From Paraspadella gotoi (lineage: Eukaryota > Chaetognatha): 64,000 bases of DNA. A program made the translations under genes and the position numbers. The notes below the pieces were generated by a model that was given only the letters and a program-made list of their open reading frames with translations, did not search any database and was not told the origin of the DNA. Location of the stretch: positions 23,522,776 to 23,586,775 of the forward strand of contig CM119266.1 in NCBI GenBank assembly GCA_051294375.1, in the 5' to 3' direction. Of this stretch, positions 12,043 through 23,306 are shown piece by piece. Numbering within the stretch: position 1 is the stretch's first letter; every line of letters starts with the position of its first letter.

Positions 12043-14055
12043 AAACAAAAAAAAAATTTAGTACGAAATAAAAATTATCACGAATTATTTGGATCCCAGT
12101 TTTTGCTTTTCTTTCCTCTTCCCAACTTTTCGTCGTTCCTTTACCAAAAACATCCTTAATATTCAGCCAGAGAGGTCCTTACTCCATACTTTCTACCAAC
12201 AACCTTCCTACCCCATCGACCCTTCCCGCCAATCTCGACGCGAATGAGATGCACGTGCGACAGATTCTCGCCCGCTGTCCGTCGGCCTTTGGTTTGGAAT
12301 CGATGCCATCGTCTTTCGTCGTCGGTCGTCGTTCGTCGTCGTCGTTGGCGATCATTCATTAATCAAAGTCGCGAAATGAGATTGGCGGCGAAATCGTCGG
12401 GTTTTTCTATGGAGAGAATCATTCCGCACGGACGCTGATTATATCGGGATTGTCGTGGGACGACGACGACGACGACGACGATGACGACGACCGATGCCAA
12501 TGACGACAACTCCTCAGTCTTTTGTCTTTCCTTGCGTTGTAGCTTTATTCGAATGGGGTTGGCCCATGATTCCAAATACTGTAGCAGAATTTTTCTTTTC
12601 CACATCATTTGAAACAAAGATTGAGGATTTCTTTTTCCTCGTCACACAGTGAAAACATTTGCGAGCTGCGTCCAATCTTAATCTCGCAAGGATCACCTTA
12701 CCATGCATGTTACGCTGGGCCAACGTAAATGTTATAAAAATGTTTTGAGCGCTACATCAAGGTATCATTTTTATTGAGGCACTAATTGTACCATCGGGTA
12801 CATTCAAGCTTGAAATAATCCAGTGCGCGAGTGTGTTGCTAGAATTCGTTTGCATTGAAGGACTGAACAAAAAACCATGGACAAAAATCGAAGCATATCT
12901 AATTGTTTATAAAAAGTAAATTTTTGGATTCAATCTACATTCCCTTCATTTTCAATCTCGGAGCCCGCGACTTTGGAGAAGCCGGAAAAAAAAATATCGC
13001 TGACTCATATCTTCCTTTTTTCGCGCCGTCGCACGGGCGAAGAGGCGCCGAAGGTGGGCGTGCGAAGCAGGGGTTTCTAAGCGTCGGCTGGTTTGATGAT
13101 GATGATGATGATGATTGATGATGATGATGATTCATGATCATGATCATGAATTATATTGATGATGATGATATTGATGATAATTGATGATGATTGATTGATT
13201 AGCATGATTATGATGTTGAATGAATAGATACGATTGGAAATTTTAAAATATGATAATGATTAAGTATTCAGGGACAAAAAATACATCGACAATGAAGATG
13301 ATATTTATGATGGACAGAGAATAATAAAGTTATAGGACACTCTCCATGTTGGACGCCAACAACCACAATCATAAAATAACAGTTAACAACAACAAAAAAA
13401 AAACAACCAAACTCGGATCTATAACTGTCAGCAACAACAATAATAACCGTAAACAAAAAAACAAACAAAAAAAAAAACAAACACGGGGGGGGGACCGGAA
13501 CAACACAAACAACGCCGCCGCCAACAAACAACGCCAACAACGCAACACAACGCCGCCGCCAACCGCTCAAGCAACGTCCGACGAGCGTCGACGCCTCGAC
13601 GGTGACTTATTTCCATCAGGGAGTTGGGGCGGCCAACTTTTCGGCTTCATTAAACCATTTCTTTTCTTCTTTTTTTTAGGACGGAGGCGTCCGCATTCGC
13701 TAACGGAGGCACTCGACCCGAGGCCGAAAGGCGAGGAGGTTGTATGGGAGAGGGAGGAGAGGGAGGGAAAGGGAGGAAAGGGAAGGAGAGGGAGGAAGGG
13801 AGGAGAGAGGAAGGAAGAGAGGAGAGAAGATGAGGATGAGTGAGAGGGAGGAAAATTGGAGAGGAGAAATGGGAGCAAAAGGAGAGGAACGAGGAAGGAG
13901 TAGGAATGAGAGAGAGGGGAGGATAGAGAGGACGAGTGGGAGAGACGAGAGCGTGGAGAAGATGGAGGAAGGGAAAGGACAAAGAGAAGACGCAAGAGGA
14001 GGAAAAAAATTAGTGAGTTAGAAAAAAAGTGAATGAGAAAGTCAGTGCAAAAATT
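12043..14055. repeat. Duplicated block 2, copy b
   Basis: A longer, indel-rich copy of 10144-12017. About 270 bp (13678-13949) are identical to 11640-11911, while the rest differs by frequent single-base insertions. No gene recognised. Confidence 0.9.
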
Positions 14056-14061
14056 GTTGTG

Positions 14062-14159
14062 TGGAGAGAGAGAGAGATGAGAGACGAGAGAGAGAAGAGA
14101 GAGAGAGGAGATAGAGAGAGAGAGAGAGAGAGGAAGAGAGAGAGAGAGAGAGAGAGAGA
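14062..14159. repeat. Interrupted (GA)n tract
   Basis: GA repeats broken by single-base changes. Confidence 0.9.
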
Positions 14160-14165
14160 CGTTCT

Positions 14166-15009
14166 TGTCTGAAGAGCATGTCTTCGACTCATCATCCTAG
14201 ATGGAACGCAGTCTTCTCCGCAGGACTAGCAGGAAAGCAGCGCCGCATCACATCAGAATAAACCTCCTTAACTATTCACCCCCGCTCCGAATTATAAGAT
14301 CTGAACAAATCACCGATTTAATATTATGGAAAGTTTTGTTTAATAAAATTTATGCACTCAGGTTGTTTATTTATAGACTCAATTATTTAGCATGAGTTAT
14401 AAGTTTTTCCTAAAGAATTTGGTCAGAAAAATCCTCTCACTCAATTCAACTCATTTCTCCCAAAAATANNNNNNNNNNCAACGGTGTGTTTCTCTGACAC
14501 ATCTATGTTTTCGTCATCGTCGCTATCGTCGTCTTCATTGTCGAAAATATGTAGTAGCATGTTGTCTATCTTTTGTATGTTGTCTTTTGCAAGTTCTGTA
14601 AATTTTTCAAGTATGTTGTCTTTGGCAAGTGTCTTTTATTAAGTGTTAAGGGTAAGAAACAGGTACAAGAGCAGAAGACAGGAAGGGAGGGGGGCGGGCT
14701 AGTGGGGGAACCGTAGTGAAAACCCAAAGGGTAAAGAAGCGAAACGAAGAAGAGACGGAAAACGTTTATCATGACTTTTATGCGCGTTTTTCGTAATCGG
14801 CGGAGATCCGGGGAATTTCCCTCCGTTTTTATCTTTTTCTTTTTTTACAGGGAAAAAAAGAAAAAAAAAACGATTTGAAAGGGATTTAAAAATAGGAGTT
14901 TGTGAACGTTGCATTTCGGATTAATGCAATGCAATCTAAAAAGAAGACAATTTATATAAGAGCATGTTGATTGTTCAGTTTTTATGTCTACGGGAATTGC
15001 TATTTAGGT
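14166..15009. other. Non-coding sequence downstream of Antp exon 2
   Basis: Mostly AT-rich. Holds a 10-N gap (14469-14478), a TCATCGTCG triplet tract (14510-14535), repeated GTTGTCTTTTG/GCAAGT phrases (14570-14635) and a G-rich stretch at 14685-14708 that could fold as a G-quadruplex. No gene seen. Confidence 0.5.
14469..14478. other. Assembly gap, 10 N
   Basis: A short placeholder gap. Confidence 0.98.
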
Positions 15010-15063
15010 ATTAATGAATGAATGAATGAATGAATGAATGAATGAATAAACGAATGAATGAAT
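15010..15063. repeat. (GAAT)n microsatellite
   Basis: About 12 GAAT-type units just inside the intron that follows Antp exon 2. Confidence 0.92.
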
Positions 15064-15113
15064 TAACGAACTAATTCAAGAGGGAATGAATGAACGCCGT
15101 CTGCGCAACTCAC

Positions 15114-16342
15114 CAAACTGACTCCTCATCCACGGATAAATGGGAGTCTGCGAATTAAGCGAATGATCCACAGGCGCCGCCTGCCCCTCTTGAGGCCCGT
15201 GACCCGGATGGCCCGCGCCCATGACCCCGTGGGGGCCCGCGACCCCGTTGACCCCGGGGGCGCCCATGTGGGGCGGAGGCTGGGGCGTCAGAGGGTGTGA
15301 GGGGTACGAGGAAGCGGGGCCGTTGACGACGCCGTTGCCGTGATGCTGCTGCTCCAGGTGAGACGCCTGCTGCTGCTGCTGTTGTTGTAGTAGGTTGAGG
15401 GGATGTTGAGAGTTGTCCGGCTGTTGTTGTTGTTGTTGTTGTTGATGACCGTTGAGATGATTGTGAGAGGAGGAGGAAGGAGAGGAAGAGGAGGAGGAGG
15501 AAGGGACGCCGTTGTGAGGGGGCGTGTCCCCGGGGTGGCAAGCGGCGCCGCCAAAGTGATGGTGATGGACCGTCGACGAAGAGGCGCCGCCTCCGCCGCT
15601 GTGGACGCTGCTGCTGTGGACGCCGGCGTTGCTGGAGGAGGTGACGGGGCAGCCGACTCGCAGCGCGTCGTCGACGACGGGGGAGGGAAAGACGCCGCCG
15701 CTGTTGCTGCTGCTGCTGTTGTTGTTGTTGTTGTGATGGAGCGAAGTCGACGGCGACGAAGTCGGCGACGAACCGCTCCCGGGAGATCCTCTGTGAAGGG
15801 CGCCGTTTCCGGAGACAACGCCTTCCGGAAAGAACGCCGGATGATGATGATGATGATGGTGATGTTGCTGGTGACCGAGAGCGCCGGGCGAGCAGAGATT
15901 CGATGCCGCCGTCGCGTGATGATGCAGATGATGCGGCAACGAATTGCGGTGCTGATGCGCCGGCTGCGGCTGCTGCGACGACGATGATGACGACGAAGAA
16001 GACGACGTCGACGACGACGACGGCGACGAAGAGGACACCGGCACGACGACGCCGCCGCCGCCGGCGTCACCGGCGCCGAGAAGCAGCGACTGAGAGGAGG
16101 TGGGCGTGGCGTGAGGGGACGGCGATCCGTCGCTGTCGCCGCCACCGCCGCGGTCGTACGTAGAGAATCGCGGGAAATGCGGCGTCAAAGCGGCGCCGTG
16201 CGTCTCCGCCGTAGACGCCCCCAAATCCGATGCTGGGGAAACCGGCGCGCCGTAGGAAGAGAGGGTGCGCATAGGATCGTAGGCGCCGGAAGTTGAGGTG
16301 GAGGCGGCACCGGCGGGTGACATCACGTCGGGGTGCATGGCG
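15114..16342 (-). CDS. Antp: Antennapedia, second coding exon up to the hexapeptide
   Basis: This is the large exon of a homeodomain transcription factor that sets segment identity in the nucleus. It opens after a pyrimidine tract ending CAACAG (acceptor AG at 16344-16343) and closes with TTTG at the strong donor GTGAGT (15113-15108). It gives 410 codons; with exon 1 the pre-homeodomain part is about 435 residues, longer than the roughly 300 of fly Antp. In assembled numbering PRFSTYDR is at 83-90 (fly has PRFPPYDR), followed by a Ser-rich run at 129-148, His8 at 186-193, an Asn5 run near 230, Gln8 at 326-333, Gln7 at 345-351 and YPWM at 428-431. YPWM binds the cofactor Extradenticle/Pbx. The residues after it (RSQF) are typical of Antp and differ from the YPWMAIA of Ubx and YPWMKR of Scr. 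The exon ends in phase 1, as expected before a homeobox exon that is not in view. Confidence 0.9.
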
Positions 16343-16874
16343 CTGTTGGAGTGGCAGGGGTGGTTGAGGAGAAGGGGGGAAATTAGTGAATGTCGAAGAT
16401 AAAGTTAATAAAAAGAGGAAAAATATTCAGGATTCAGAAAAAAAAAGTTTTATTATAATAGAAATTAGCGCGACGTTCTTATTATTAATTAATAGTATTT
16501 CTAATATTCGCCAGGTATGTATTGTAATAAATTTTAATAATTGTAATAATATACACGAATTGTTTCATTTGTTCGTTTCCGAATTAATCAATGAGAATAA
16601 AACTAAGAAAACATTTTTAACCGAAAACTGTTGTGGCTCGTATGCTTATTTTAAAAAAGACAAAAACAGAAAGAGACATTCCAGCGTCGACTGTCGTCGG
16701 ATTCCCTTTTCGATCTTCGATCTCGATATCGAAATTTGCAACTTAATTCTCAATAAGGCGAAGTAAATTTTCTAAATTTAACGTTAATTAAAATTCTAAA
16801 AGTGAAAGAACGAACAACTTTATACTAATGAACATATATGTAATAATAAAATTTCTAATAAATTTTACAATTTA

Positions 16875-17238
16875 TGCAGTAGACCATATTTATACTAGTA
16901 CTAATCCAATAAGTGTTAAAATTTCAAAATAGTTTTTAGTAATTTTTTGTTTTGTTTTTGCAGATTTGGATTCGTCATAAAAAGTTGATAAAAAGAAAGA
17001 TAACTCTTTTTGAACGCTATATTTTAAGCTGAAAATTAACTTTTTATATATTAAATATAGATTTTTTAATTTTTAACCCAATTAATAAAAGAATTTTTAA
17101 AACTGATTTCTATTTTCTTTTATCAACTTTTGACGAGGAATTTAAATCTGCAATCAAAATTAAGAAAAGCCTATTTTGAAATTTTTCGATTTTATAAGGA
17201 TAGTACTATAGTACTATATTTAAATATAGCCTACTGCG
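16875..17238. repeat. Imperfect inverted repeat inside the Antp intron
   Basis: The arm at 16875-17000 pairs with the reverse complement of 17108-17238. Shared blocks in order are GCAGTAG, AGTACTA, AAATTTCAAAATAG, TGCAGATTT and AAAGTTGATAAAA. The arms differ by substitutions and indels, unlike the insertion-only noise seen in assembly duplicates. The spacer is about 107 bp. It could be an old foldback element or MITE remnant, or an RNA hairpin in the pre-mRNA. It encodes no protein. Confidence 0.7.
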
Positions 17239-17392
17239 AAAATTAAAAAACATAAAATTAATTTTTTTTTACAAATTAATGTTCACTGATAGTATGTTTG
17301 AATTTCCGTACGTAACTTTCACTACGCTCTAATCCTCAACTCAATAAATTAGCATCGATCGACACCGAAACTCGTTTAAACACCGACGCCTC

Positions 17393-17430
17393 TATCTCTC
17401 TCTCCTCCTTTTTCTCTCTCTCTCTCTCTG

Positions 17431-17497
<67 letters not shown>

Positions 17498-17500
17498 TCC
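17393..17500. repeat. (CT)n microsatellite in the Antp intron
   Basis: An interrupted CT tract; it reads as GA on the Antp sense strand. Confidence 0.95.
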
Positions 17501-17665
17501 GCTAGATTTATGACCTTCGCAGTTTTGGTCGAGAAAACGAAAAAAAGAAAATGAAACATAAAAATGTCAAAAATGAATATTCATTAGTAAACGTCTAGAA
17601 AGAGATTAAATTAAAAGGAAAGCGTTTGCTTATATTCATAAGACGAATAAGAAATAAGAACTGAC

Positions 17666-17742
17666 TTTGTTCCCGAAGAGAAACCGCCGTTGAGTCCGCT
17701 CATGTAGTTTGCTGCGGCGGAAGGGGAATAGAAGGAATTCAT
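17666..17742 (-). CDS. Antp: Antennapedia, first coding exon (N-terminus)
   Basis: This exon encodes the first 25 residues plus two bases of codon 26 of a Hox transcription factor. The start ATG is at 17742-17740, preceded by GAGACA, so there is an A at -3. The protein begins MNSFYSPS, matching the M-(S/N)-S-x-(F/Y) N-terminus common to central Hox proteins, then continues with NYMSGLNGGFSSG. The exon ends in AA followed by the donor GTCAGT at 17665-17660, a moderate donor. Two leftover bases (AA) join the C that opens the next exon to make AAC (Asn), so the phases agree. In-frame codons upstream show no ATG that I can see, only TTG. The 5' end of the exon is undefined because leader exons cannot be recognised here. 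The splice is a prediction; translation could instead start at the ATG inside the next exon. Confidence 0.72.
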
Positions 17743-18000
17743 TGTCTCGATGCTGAAGATCGAATCGCCGATTTGCGGCAAGATCGGTTGGTGTGGGCTT
17801 TGACGCAAGATCGGTTGGCGAAAGGTGCAGCGGCGTCTGTTGCACAGGATAAATCCTTTTAACGAAGACTATTTGCTGCAGATGATTTCGGCGTAAATTG
17901 CTGAGGAGGATCTATGCGACAGTTTGCTGCAGAGTCTGATTGCAGCTACGGTGACACTTCTACGTCTAAATCGTCGGGTGAATGAAGAAATGACTTCGTC
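17743..18000 (-). promoter_or_regulatory. Antp 5' leader region with a 14-bp direct repeat
   Basis: Sequence directly upstream of the predicted Antp start codon. GCAAGATCGGTTGG occurs twice on the plus strand, at 17778-17791 and 17805-17818, 27 bp apart. A transcription start or leader splice acceptor cannot be fixed; TTCAG about 10 bases before the ATG is a possible but weak acceptor. Treated as leader or promoter-proximal sequence by position only. Confidence 0.4.
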
Positions 18001-18240
18001 GAACAGGTTTTTTTTTCCAAAATAATTCGAAAACTGTCGAAATCTGAAAAAAAAGTGAAAAGATATACGATTAAATCAAAGTCAATAGTTTTTTAACTAA
18101 AAAAGAAAAAAATTAAAGATTTATTGTCGAACGATTAACTGACAACACAAGGCGACATAAAGAAGTATAAGATAATTTATAAAAAATTGCCAAGCGCGGG
18201 TCGGCGAATGAAAACGATTATGCTTCCAACCGGTTAGGAT
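18001..18240. other. AT-rich sequence upstream of Antp exon 1
   Basis: AT-rich, no gene recognised; contains AACCGGTT (18228-18235), the palindromic core bound by Grainyhead-type factors. Confidence 0.4.
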
Positions 18241-18412
18241 CCAATCACAGATCTCAAATCACCAATCACTAATCGCCAATCAAATTGTTTTTGTCCTTTT
18301 CTGCTTCCTTATTCCTCTCATCTAAATCCTCGCCGTCTAAGATTCTCATCTTCTCAATTTACTTATCATCCTATCCTTAATTCCTTAATCCTTAATCCAT
18401 AATCCTTAATTA
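18241..18412. promoter_or_regulatory. CCAAT cluster plus 7-bp tandem TAATCC array upstream of Antp
   Basis: CCAATCA occurs at 18241-18247, 18262-18268 and 18276-18282. Some 100 bp on, TAATCC occurs at 18386, 18393 and 18400 with TAATTA at 18407, all exactly 7 bp apart. CCAAT is the NF-Y core; TAATCC is the core of K50 (bicoid/Otx-type) homeodomains and TAATTA that of Q50 (Hox-type) ones. The block lies 500-670 bp upstream of the predicted Antp ATG. A regulatory role is inferred from motif density and position; the 7-mer array could also be a short minisatellite. Confidence 0.35.
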
Positions 18413-18914
18413 GAACCCCTAATCTCACCCTCATTGCCTCTTCCCCTCTACCCGGCCAATCAACGACCGCCACTAAACGGCGCCGCCACCAATTACGACG
18501 CCGTTTCCGGGAGCGCCGGGAACGCCGAGAGCGCCGAGCCCATCCTCGACGATTTCGGCAAATGGATGTCATCTTTATTTCCCTCCGAGGTCTGACCACT
18601 GACTTCTATTCGTCCTCCCCCTTTGACAATTTCCCCCGCCCTGGCCACCTCCCTTCTTTCCCCCCCCCCCCATGAGTTTCTCCGCCCAACGAATCGTCGT
18701 TCTCCTTGGTTACGGGTTTTTGAGTCCTCTCGGCTTTGCTACCGCAAATTGCTCTCTCGTGAATCGAGGCTTTTCCCCTTCTCTCGATTTCGTCTATGAA
18801 GGGAAATTTCGTCAAAATTTATCGGCTTTATTTTCATTTAGTTCCATTTCTTCTTCTCTTCTCACCTCTCTCTCTCCTTTTTACCTCTCTCTCTCTCTTC
18901 TCTCTCTTCTCTGC

Positions 18915-18917
<3 letters not shown>
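18413..18917. other. C/T-rich non-coding sequence upstream of Antp
   Basis: Pyrimidine-rich with GCCGCC/GCGCCG bits near 18480-18545 and a poly-C run at 18660-18671. A frame at 18672-19211 runs into CT repeats and is not credible. Confidence 0.45.

Positions 18918-18970
<53 letters not shown>
18918..18970. repeat. (CT)n microsatellite
   Basis: About 26 CT units. Confidence 0.95.
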
Positions 18971-18977
<7 letters not shown>

Positions 18978-19521
18978 TATTTAATCTTTATTGTCATAAT
19001 CAATAATGGATATTTTGGCAAATCGTCTGAGGTTACACTTATTTCATTTTTTTCCCTCTTTTTTTCTTTTTTTTCTATTTTTTACAATTTCATTTATTTT
19101 TGGTTGTTAATTAACAATGTTAGTGTTTTTGTTTTTATTCATTTTTATCTCAATGTTTTTATTTATTCTTTAAACCATGCATTCTATTTTTCTTTCGTTT
19201 TTAATTTTTAAAAAATTCCATAATTCACTTCAGAATATATTTAATTTCCCTGGATTCCCTTCATCCTCCCAAACCGATAAGGTTAGTTAGTTTAATATCA
19301 CAATATGCCTTTTTGGAGAAAAAAAAACATTATTTACAAAGACTTCTTATGTTCAATTTCAGTTTTCACAACAAGCCTTTTATCCTTTACTTCTTCCCTT
19401 TATCAACTAAAATCTTAATGACCCCTCAGCAGCTCTGTTTTCCTTTTATTGCGCCCGTTTTACTTTGTAACTCTTTGGCGGGTCAGAAAACAAATAAATC
19501 TTTCGATAACGATTACGACGA

Positions 19522-19555
<34 letters not shown>

Positions 19556-21237
19556 GCTTACAGACGACGACATCTGAATCGACCCTTTAAGGGCGAAAAT
19601 AAGAGTAGAGAAGAGGAGCAGTAACTTGAGCTTAGTCAAAAATCGTAAAGATAAAAAAGTTTAACATACCAGTGATAAGCCCTTTATTTACAAATAACAT
19701 TTATATGAAATCTGCTCTTAAAAAAATTTAGGGTTAAGAAGCTAGGAAAAGTCGGTAAAGTAACTCGAACCACTTAGTACAATGATCGAAAAAATTTTTT
19801 ATCTTTCTACTTTTTGGAAAAATAAACCTTTTTTGGAATCCCTTATATTTGTACAATGTACATACAACGAGATAAATATTAATATCAGCCGATTAATAAC
19901 ATTCTATCTTCATATCAAAATGCAAAATCTTTCGCTTCGCTTATCTTTAAAGGATCACGGGAATTTCGACAAACCATTTTGAAACCCTTCGTCAATACGG
20001 ACCGACCGACCGGCGAACTCACCTCATCCTCGTCATTCGTGTCCCAGATTCATGAATTTTTTTTCTGTTTTGACTTCGACATCAAAAGTCAACCTTATTA
20101 TTAAGAGAAAAGTTTTGTCAGAGACAAAAAAAAAAACGGACGGAAAATAATAGGGTCGCTGGACAAAAGGTCACGATAACCGGAGGCACGAAAGTGACAC
20201 GCCCACTCTCGGTAAGAAGGTGGTGACGCCCACTGAGGATTTGGATTCGACGATGGGAATTGGACCAGACTTTCCATGAGGACGACGACGCGTATCCCTT
20301 TCATTTCCTCTTATTTCGTTGCTCTTTTTTTTTTTAAATCAAAGAAAAGGATTTAATGTATTTTTCATTTCGTGAAAACTCGGAAAAAAATGAAACCTTT
20401 TTTGCAATGAAGTAAGTCGGAGAATTTGTGCGGGAGTAAAAACAAAGGCGTTCGTTTAAACTTTAACGAAAAAATTAAAACGTTTCATTAATTGTGGGAA
20501 TTTGTTTGTACATTGGAAGACAAAACGTTGAAATTAACGTCCGTCATTTGGCGGCGGAAAAAAAAAAGAATCAAATATGAAAAAATATTCGCTTCTGTTG
20601 TCACTCGACGACGACAACGACGATGACGACGACGACATCGATCCAACGTATATATTTTTCATAGCAGGAAAAACGGGGGGAAATACTCTAATTTCTTTTT
20701 GACAAATGAACGAATAAAGAAAAAAGAATTTGTTTCTTTTTTATTTTAGATTCGTTTTCAAAGTTTTTTTTCTGTTTGTTTTTTTTTTTCTTTGTTGGCC
20801 GGCGATTGGCCGAGCCGACCCCCGCTGGGATGCCGGCCGAGGCAAACTCGATTCTGTCGTTTTGAAATTCGTAGTAAAAAGTAGTTTTAAATATAAAATA
20901 CATCTAAAAGTTCTCACGTTGTCTTTCTATTTCATTGGTTTAATTTTAAAAGGTGTACGTACCTATATATGAATTGATTTGAAGAGAAACGAAAACAAAC
21001 ACTTTGTTTTCAACTTGACGCTTTTTCTTTCAGTTTAAAACTTTAAAGCGAAGATTTTCAAAAATATTTCTTTTTTGTGGTTGAGGTTAGTATGTTTGTT
21101 TTCTTTTCTTTGAGGGTGCGGCTTCGAATAAATTAAAAGCTTAATCTGAATTCGCAAGATAAACTAACAAAATTTCTCGAGAGTTTTTTTCATCGTCAAT
21201 TTATAGAAGATATATAAAATTTATTTCATATAGGCTG
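18971..21237. other. AT-rich intergenic sequence, no gene seen
   Basis: Long T-rich tracts (19040-19210), a (GAC)n array at 19523-19553, another near 20607-20636, and two ACGCCCACT copies near 20200 and 20226. No protein of recognisable family. Confidence 0.5.
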
Positions 21238-21712
21238 NNNNNNNNNNNNNNNNNNNNNNNNNNNNNNNNNNNNNNNNNNNNNNNNNNNNNNNNNNNNNNN
21301 NNNNNNNNNNNNNNNNNNNNNNNNNNNNNNNNNNNNNNNNNNNNNNNNNNNNNNNNNNNNNNNNNNNNNNNNNNNNNNNNNNNNNNNNNNNNNNNNNNNN
21401 NNNNNNNNNNNNNNNNNNNNNNNNNNNNNNNNNNNNNNNNNNNNNNNNNNNNNNNNNNNNNNNNNNNNNNNNNNNNNNNNNNNNNNNNNNNNNNNNNNNN
21501 NNNNNNNNNNNNNNNNNNNNNNNNNNNNNNNNNNNNNNNNNNNNNNNNNNNNNNNNNNNNNNNNNNNNNNNNNNNNNNNNNNNNNNNNNNNNNNNNNNNN
21601 NNNNNNNNNNNNNNNNNNNNNNNNNNNNNNNNNNNNNNNNNNNNNNNNNNNNNNNNNNNNNNNNNNNNNNNNNNNNNNNNNNNNNNNNNNNNNNNNNNNN
21701 NNNNNNNNNNNN
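21238..21712. other. Assembly gap, 475 N
   Basis: A sized gap at the left end of the large duplicated interval. Confidence 0.98.
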
Positions 21713-22397
21713 AAAAAAAACGTGAAAAAAAAAGTGGAAACGTAAAATATTCGAAGGAGATCGGATTCACATAAATTAAAGCGGAAGTTTCTCGTTCACG
21801 GCGATAATTCAAACGAAGGTGTGTGTGAGTGTGTGTGTGCGCGCATTTATTTGCGTGCGTGTGCATAGATTTTTCTTGTGAGCGTCCCGGGAGTCCGTGA
21901 TTTCGCATGCAACAATCACAATCTACGCCTCTCCGGTGGTCTCGAGGTTGTACGTCATCCAAGGAATCATCGGCTGACTTGAATGACACACACATACTTC
22001 TCAATACTGATTAAAATATTTCTTATTCTTTCTTTCTATCCACAAATATTAAGCTCATGTAAGTACATATGAAACTCTCTAAATTCAGGTGACGTTATGA
22101 TAATTTTTTTACTTAAGGTTTCCCCCTATTTATTGATCTGCTCACTGCTCCGCTTTTGTTATCTACATGATGACAATTCTAAATATTTTTTTTTTTTTTT
22201 GGAAAAAAGTTTAAAAAAAAAAATTAAAAACAGTTATTTGTTTCAAAGACAACTTATCAAGGCATATCATAACTTATCAATATTAAATTTCTATACATAA
22301 ATGGTTTTGCTAATTTTTATGAAACTAACTTTTAAAATTCATGAAATAAGCTTTGGTTCGCAAATGGCAGCGTTTTTCTAGCGGCGATTTTAAAATT

Positions 22398-23306
22398 NNN
22401 NNNNNNNNNNNNNNNNNNNNNNNNNNNNNNNNNNNNNNNNNNNNNNNNNNNNNNNNNNNNNNNNNNNNNNNNNNNNNNNNNNNNNNNNNNNNNNNNNNNN
22501 NNNNNNNNNNNNNNNNNNNNNNNNNNNNNNNNNNNNNNNNNNNNNNNNNNNNNNNNNNNNNNNNNNNNNNNNNNNNNNNNNNNNNNNNNNNNNNNNNNNN
22601 NNNNNNNNNNNNNNNNNNNNNNNNNNNNNNNNNNNNNNNNNNNNNNNNNNNNNNNNNNNNNNNNNNNNNNNNNNNNNNNNNNNNNNNNNNNNNNNNNNNN
22701 NNNNNNNNNNNNNNNNNNNNNNNNNNNNNNNNNNNNNNNNNNNNNNNNNNNNNNNNNNNNNNNNNNNNNNNNNNNNNNNNNNNNNNNNNNNNNNNNNNNN
22801 NNNNNNNNNNNNNNNNNNNNNNNNNNNNNNNNNNNNNNNNNNNNNNNNNNNNNNNNNNNNNNNNNNNNNNNNNNNNNNNNNNNNNNNNNNNNNNNNNNNN
22901 NNNNNNNNNNNNNNNNNNNNNNNNNNNNNNNNNNNNNNNNNNNNNNNNNNNNNNNNNNNNNNNNNNNNNNNNNNNNNNNNNNNNNNNNNNNNNNNNNNNN
23001 NNNNNNNNNNNNNNNNNNNNNNNNNNNNNNNNNNNNNNNNNNNNNNNNNNNNNNNNNNNNNNNNNNNNNNNNNNNNNNNNNNNNNNNNNNNNNNNNNNNN
23101 NNNNNNNNNNNNNNNNNNNNNNNNNNNNNNNNNNNNNNNNNNNNNNNNNNNNNNNNNNNNNNNNNNNNNNNNNNNNNNNNNNNNNNNNNNNNNNNNNNNN
23201 NNNNNNNNNNNNNNNNNNNNNNNNNNNNNNNNNNNNNNNNNNNNNNNNNNNNNNNNNNNNNNNNNNNNNNNNNNNNNNNNNNNNNNNNNNNNNNNNNNNN
23301 NNNNNN
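22398..23306. other. Assembly gap, 909 N
   Basis: The second copy fills this interval with CT-rich then GA-rich DNA (34286-35320), about 1.03 kb. Confidence 0.98.

Larger units (their letters stand above)
16343..17665 (-). other. Antp: Antp intron between coding exons 1 and 2
   Basis: An inferred 1.3 kb phase-2 intron with GT at 17665-17664 and AG at 16344-16343. The acceptor has a clear C/T tract (about 30 bases of mostly C and T before CAACAG). The intron is AT-rich and holds a long purine tract on the sense strand (CT on the plus strand, 17393-17500) and an inverted repeat (16875-17238). Open frames here are short and unconvincing. Confidence 0.7.

Noticed and set aside
15403-15987. 194-codon plus-strand frame
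   Set aside because: It is the antisense shadow of Antp exon 2 and consists of translated triplet repeats.
15114-17742. Ubx or Scr identity for the Hox gene
   Set aside because: Ubx has YPWMAIA and Scr has YPWMKR after the hexapeptide; here it is YPWMRSQF, and PRFSTYDR also points to Antp.
21201-22004. 267-codon minus-strand frame
   Set aside because: Mostly a 475-N gap; the sequenced part includes a TH-repeat from a GT dinucleotide tract.
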